NCBI GenBank assembly: GCA_020622105.1
Contig: JAHRYP010000010.1
Span: forward strand, 1-64,000
Source: Methylotenera sp.
GTDB lineage: Bacteria; Pseudomonadota; Gammaproteobacteria; Burkholderiales; Methylophilaceae
Length of the DNA stretch: 64,000 bases
Direction: 5' to 3'
Below the pieces are notes generated by a model that searched no databases, was not told the DNA's origin, and was given only the letters and a program-made list of their open reading frames with translations. This document shows positions 62,401 to 64,000 of this stretch, in pieces. The translations under genes were made by a program, and so were the position numbers. Positions within the stretch are counted from its first letter, which is position 1. Each line of letters begins with the position of its first letter.

Positions 62401-64000
62401 GATCTGGCGGCGTATTCGTGCGACGTGTAGATGATCTATCTGAGGATGAACGGATTCTGTTCCTGACGGTTGCGCGCATTGTCTTTACTGATAGCGCTGA
62501 AACATTAATAGAGCAGGTGGAACGCCGCGCATTGGCAGATCGTTCAGCAGACTTGTTTGAGGCAACACGACCTGTAACTGTTTTACAAGTGAGCCCATTA
62601 CCGGATTACGAACGTGTTTTTAACAATGGCTTGGGTGGATTTACTGCCGATGGCCGAGAATATGTCATCACACTGGCGCCCGGACATGCCACACCTGCAC
62701 CTTGGGCGAATGTGATTGCCAGCCCATATATCGGCACCGTCATCAGTGAAAGCGGAAGTGCTTATACTTGGGTAGAAAATGCGCATGAATTTCGCCTGAC
62801 TACCTGGCATAACGACCCAATTAGTGACCCTAGCGGAGAAGCTTTCTACATTCGGGATGAGGAAACCGGTGTGTTTTGGTCTCCTACACCATTACCTGCC
62901 AGTGGTCAGTCTCCGTACGTTTGTCGACATGGCTTTGGTTATAGTGTATTCGAACATATCGAGTCTGGCATTGCTTCAGAACTGCATACTTATGTTGCCA
63001 TGGATGCACCGGTAAAATTTGCTGTAATAAAATTAACTAACAACTCAAATAAACCGCGTCGATTATCTTTAACCGGCTATTGGGAGTTGGTGCTTGGCGA
63101 ATGGCGACACGCCAATCTGATGCATATTGTGACCGAAGTAGATGCTCAGAGCGGTGCCCTGTTTGCGCGTAATGCGTATGGTCGAGAATGTGCCAATCGC
63201 GTGTTTTTTGCTAAAGTCAGCGGGCAGGTGTCCTCTGTTAGTGGTAACCGTACAGCGTTTATTGGTCGCAATGGATCACTGAAAAGTCCTGCTGCAATGT
63301 TCCGTAAGCGTTTATCTGGTGTGACCGGCGCTGGTTTTGACCCTTGTGCTGTGTTGCAGACCCAAGTTGAACTGGCTCCCGGGCAAGATCACGAGATCGT
63401 GTTTATGTCTGGTGCTTGTGGTAATGCCGATGAAGCGCGCGATCTAATCCGTAGATTCAGTGAGCCCGCTGGCGCGAGGCAGGCATTGGAAGTAGTGTGG
63501 AACTACTGGAACCATACATTAGGAGCAGTGCAGGTAGAAACACCTGACCCAGCGCTGGATATACTCGCTAACGGCTGGTTGCTTTACCAGACGATCTCCT
63601 GTCGGTTATGGGGGCGTAGCGGTTATTATCAGTCTGGCGGTGCCTTTGGATTCCGAGATCAGCTGCAAGACACGATGGCGCTGATCCATACAACACCATA
63701 CCTAGCCCGAGAACAATTACTGCTTTGTGCCTCACACCAGTTCCCGGAAGGGGATGTTCAGCACTGGTGGCATCCGCCGCATGGACAAGGTGTACGTACC
63801 CATTTCTCTGACGACTATCTATGGCTGGCATATGCCACTTGCCGCTATGTGCAGACCACTGGCGACACTGGTGTGCTTGACGAGCCTGTACATTTTCTAG
63901 AAGGGCGTGAATTAAAGCCTGAAGAAGAAGCTTATTACGACCAGCCGCAGCGCTCTAGCGAAGTGGCAACCTTGTACGATCACTGCGTACGTGCAATTAA
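56445..64000 (+). CDS. ndvB: NdvB-type cyclic beta-1,2-glucan synthase (partial, runs off window)
   Basis: An unbroken frame of 2518 codons continues past the end; full-length family members are about 2800 residues. In order, there are an N-terminal helical region; transmembrane helices (about 398-465); a GT84 glycosyltransferase with DTDT (about 618) and GDWQLAGWL (about 770); more transmembrane helices (about 810-1000); a glucoamylase-like domain (about 1285-1520: GIGFDVGERRRDPS-type and SFMAHHQGMSLL); and two GH94-type domains (from about 1575 and 2090) with GFRDQLQDTMAL (about 2402) as the catalytic segment. It would make periplasmic cyclic glucan from UDP-glucose. The start is unsettled: the ribosome site AGGAGA points to an ATT at 56412, while the first ATG is 56445. 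Confidence 0.9.
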   Translation, partial: MAMRNDRNTELLRSELFSIEQLKQHAVMMARRHKIDPDPGPDKLLPRLADNERVLLEAYDIVTSAAIPGQRIVSAEVWLLDNFYLIEQQIELARRHLPTGYSRQLPRLANGLSAGFPRIYDLALELISHMDGRVDNDNATHIIAAYQTVESLQMGELWAFPIMLQLALLENLRRIGLRIASRREELDIAITWADRMLAAVEDEPNKLIHILAEFANADVPLTAPFVEEFYSRLQTQGPAMILVQTWVEQKLLEQGVSASQLTEVASHKAAASQISIANSIGSLRFIGAMDWKQYVESLSAVEQTLHQDPAGMYAGQDFATRDRYRHVIEDIARTSPHSELIVAREAIALAQAAATQLSTDDRTAHVGYYLIEHGRHQLELAVASHISWQDKLSKISRRFCLPLYLAPILLLTVSITLVVLSNFVGLSIYDLRYWLFAIPLMVAASALAISLVNLAATLFLPPRALPRLDYSFGIPDVSRTMVVVPTQLGDQQGINSLIEALEIRYLGNRDPNLFFALLTDYYDATECTLATDEALLNHARQAIQALNETYRDDRACIFYLFHRPRLWNPHEQVWMGYERKRGKLEEFNTRLRGGALTAFSDIVGDTSIFESIRYVITLDTDTQLPRDTAHKLIGNIAHPLNRPVYNAEKGRIVEGYAILQPRASISLISADQTWFTKLFAGESGVDPYTREISDVYQDIFGEGSFVGKGIYDVDAFRLALDGRFPENLILSHDLLESGYARSALVTDIDLIEEHPASYVIDVSRRHRWIRGDWQLAGWLLPSVPGPSEANGSKATRQQNQLTALLVWKIFDNLRRSLVSPSLLILLLGGWLLGIGPVWFWTLLVTSAVLAPSLLTLIIELIRRPEARNWLTHWVLTARSAVRPLLLSMLTLALLPYDALISLNAILHSGVRMLFTRRGLLLWHLGSYAKRNARHTLTDFFLEMWIAPVLALLSGFYLFVTLKDNQVMEMWFCAPLLLMWLLSPVIGWWISTPLGHQTPNLNVKQLAFLRRSARRTWRYFSEFVGPNDNWLPPDNFQEYPVAIIATRTSPTNIGMSLLANLAAHDFGYITAGELLRLTTNTLDTMEKLERYRGHFYNWYDTRTLQPLFPQYVSSVDSGNLAGSLLTLQAGLAELKNKPVLSSNTFQGLQDTLQVYAEYIPTSASLILVKQVKLLQDILQAVLVNGLPHSLHASTNLVDDLAEMSGALLSSLPDDIDMTGHSYYWAKAFNQQCMALREEIGLLQYEENSFTQVPTLSQLAQQSTVALERLEVIDSLLARCRQLAMMDFEFLYDTSRDLLSIGFDVGERRRDPSCYDLLASEARLASFLLIAEGQVPQKHWFSLGRLLTSHGGDVSLISWSGSMFEYLMPSLLMQDYDNTLLAQTCKTVVSRQIEYGRQRGVPWGISESGYNTTDASQIYQYRAFGVPGLGFKRGLGDDLVIAPYASALALMVIPQEACRNLQTLAATGFLGDYGFFEAIDYTPSRVPRGKSYAIVRSFMAHHQGMSLLAFEHVLLDKLMQRRFMSAPLVKATELLLQERVPKRGATLHPHVAEVTATAKPPVADAAGIMRVFTNPNTAFPEVHLLSNGRYHVMASNAGGGYSRWHDLAVTRWREDTTSDDCGTFIYLRDCDNGRYWSSAYQPTLRKPEHYEAIFVQGRAEYRRRDQAIETHTEIAVSPEDDVEIRRITLTNLSSRTRRIEVTSYAEVILATLNSDMSHRAFSNLFVQTEILPERDAILCTRRPRTPGEQVPWMFHLLAAPGLDADEVTYETDRARFIGRGRSVANPIALDFIKNVTNLSNTSGSVLDPIVAIRRGITLVTDASAAVHIISGVADTREAALVLLGKYCDKHFIERAFEMAWFQSQSVLRHINATEAEAQVFGRLAGSVIYGNAMRRAAPTIIARNQLRQSGLWRFSVSGDLPIVLLCIGDINRIDLVKQVLQAHAYWRMKGLIVDLVIINEDFSGYRAVLQDQIMGLINAGVEAKTTDRSGGVFVRRVDDLSEDERILFLTVARIVFTDSAETLIEQVERRALADRSADLFEATRPVTVLQVSPLPDYERVFNNGLGGFTADGREYVITLAPGHATPAPWANVIASPYIGTVISESGSAYTWVENAHEFRLTTWHNDPISDPSGEAFYIRDEETGVFWSPTPLPASGQSPYVCRHGFGYSVFEHIESGIASELHTYVAMDAPVKFAVIKLTNNSNKPRRLSLTGYWELVLGEWRHANLMHIVTEVDAQSGALFARNAYGRECANRVFFAKVSGQVSSVSGNRTAFIGRNGSLKSPAAMFRKRLSGVTGAGFDPCAVLQTQVELAPGQDHEIVFMSGACGNADEARDLIRRFSEPAGARQALEVVWNYWNHTLGAVQVETPDPALDILANGWLLYQTISCRLWGRSGYYQSGGAFGFRDQLQDTMALIHTTPYLAREQLLLCASHQFPEGDVQHWWHPPHGQGVRTHFSDDYLWLAYATCRYVQTTGDTGVLDEPVHFLEGRELKPEEEAYYDQPQRSSEVATLYDHCVRAI

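Noticed and set aside
1-64000. CRISPR arrays, tRNA, rRNA, insertion sequences or phage genes
   Set aside because: No spaced direct repeats, cloverleaf, conserved rRNA segment, transposase or integrase was seen on either strand.

Overview
The window reads like a chromosome segment of a Gram-negative betaproteobacterium. The best guess is a methylotroph of the Methylophilaceae (Methylotenera/Methylobacillus type), because the core matches the methanolan-type exopolysaccharide (EPS) locus with exosortase B, EpsI, EpsD-G and EpsL. This is inferred from gene content, not from a marker gene. I see no rRNA, tRNA, CRISPR array, insertion sequence or prophage.

Layout. (1) 1-10960: small envelope and stress genes. 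These are a lipoprotein, a PAP2 phosphatase, a DUF302 protein, a phospholipase-D-like lipoprotein with a frameshifted partner, two secreted low-complexity proteins, two copies of a BON-lipoprotein plus tiny membrane protein module, a DUF883 protein, an OmpA protein, a BON/EF-hand protein and a Crp/Fnr-like regulator. (2) 10976-32683, all on the minus strand: a long EPS operon running epsD-epsE-epsF-epsG-xrtB-epsI-gmd-fcl-flippase-acetyltransferases-polymerase/ligase-glycosyltransferases-kinase-like proteins-beta-helix protein-glycosyltransferase-wecG/tagA type-galE. Most junctions overlap by a few bases. (3) 32916-35254, plus strand: a divergent Crp/Fnr-like regulator coupled to manC. (4) 35251-41607, minus strand: a PAS protein, a CheB/CheR-PAS protein, a lytic transglycosylase and the initiating sugar transferase. 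(5) 41789-53200: two PEP-CTERM proteins (likely exosortase substrates), EpsL, two more Crp/Fnr-like regulators, a GGDEF/EAL protein, a collagen-like lipoprotein, a second beta-helix protein and a phosphomannomutase. (6) 53504-64000: a ferritin-like protein, an alpha/beta hydrolase, an EF-hand protein, a DUF3309 protein and most of a very large NdvB-type cyclic beta-1,2-glucan synthase that runs off the window.

How it works together. Phosphomannomutase and ManC make GDP-mannose. Gmd and Fcl convert it to GDP-fucose, and GalE supplies UDP-galactose. The sugar transferase starts the repeat unit on the lipid carrier, the glycosyltransferases extend it, and the flippase and polymerase handle it in the membrane. 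EpsE/F/G/L are the chain-length and export apparatus. XrtB would process the PEP-CTERM proteins.

The most interesting pattern is a 16-bp palindrome, TGTKCG-N4-CGMACA (spacer usually YTAN). Four exact copies sit only in front of EPS genes: galE, epsD, crp-manC and the sugar transferase. About a dozen weaker copies lie upstream of envelope, PEP-CTERM, EpsL, c-di-GMP, ferritin-like and glucan genes. In most cases a -10-like hexamer is centred 30-33 bp from the palindrome centre, as expected for class II activation by a Crp/Fnr protein. Four Crp/Fnr-like paralogues are encoded in the window. Together they look like an undescribed EPS/envelope regulon.
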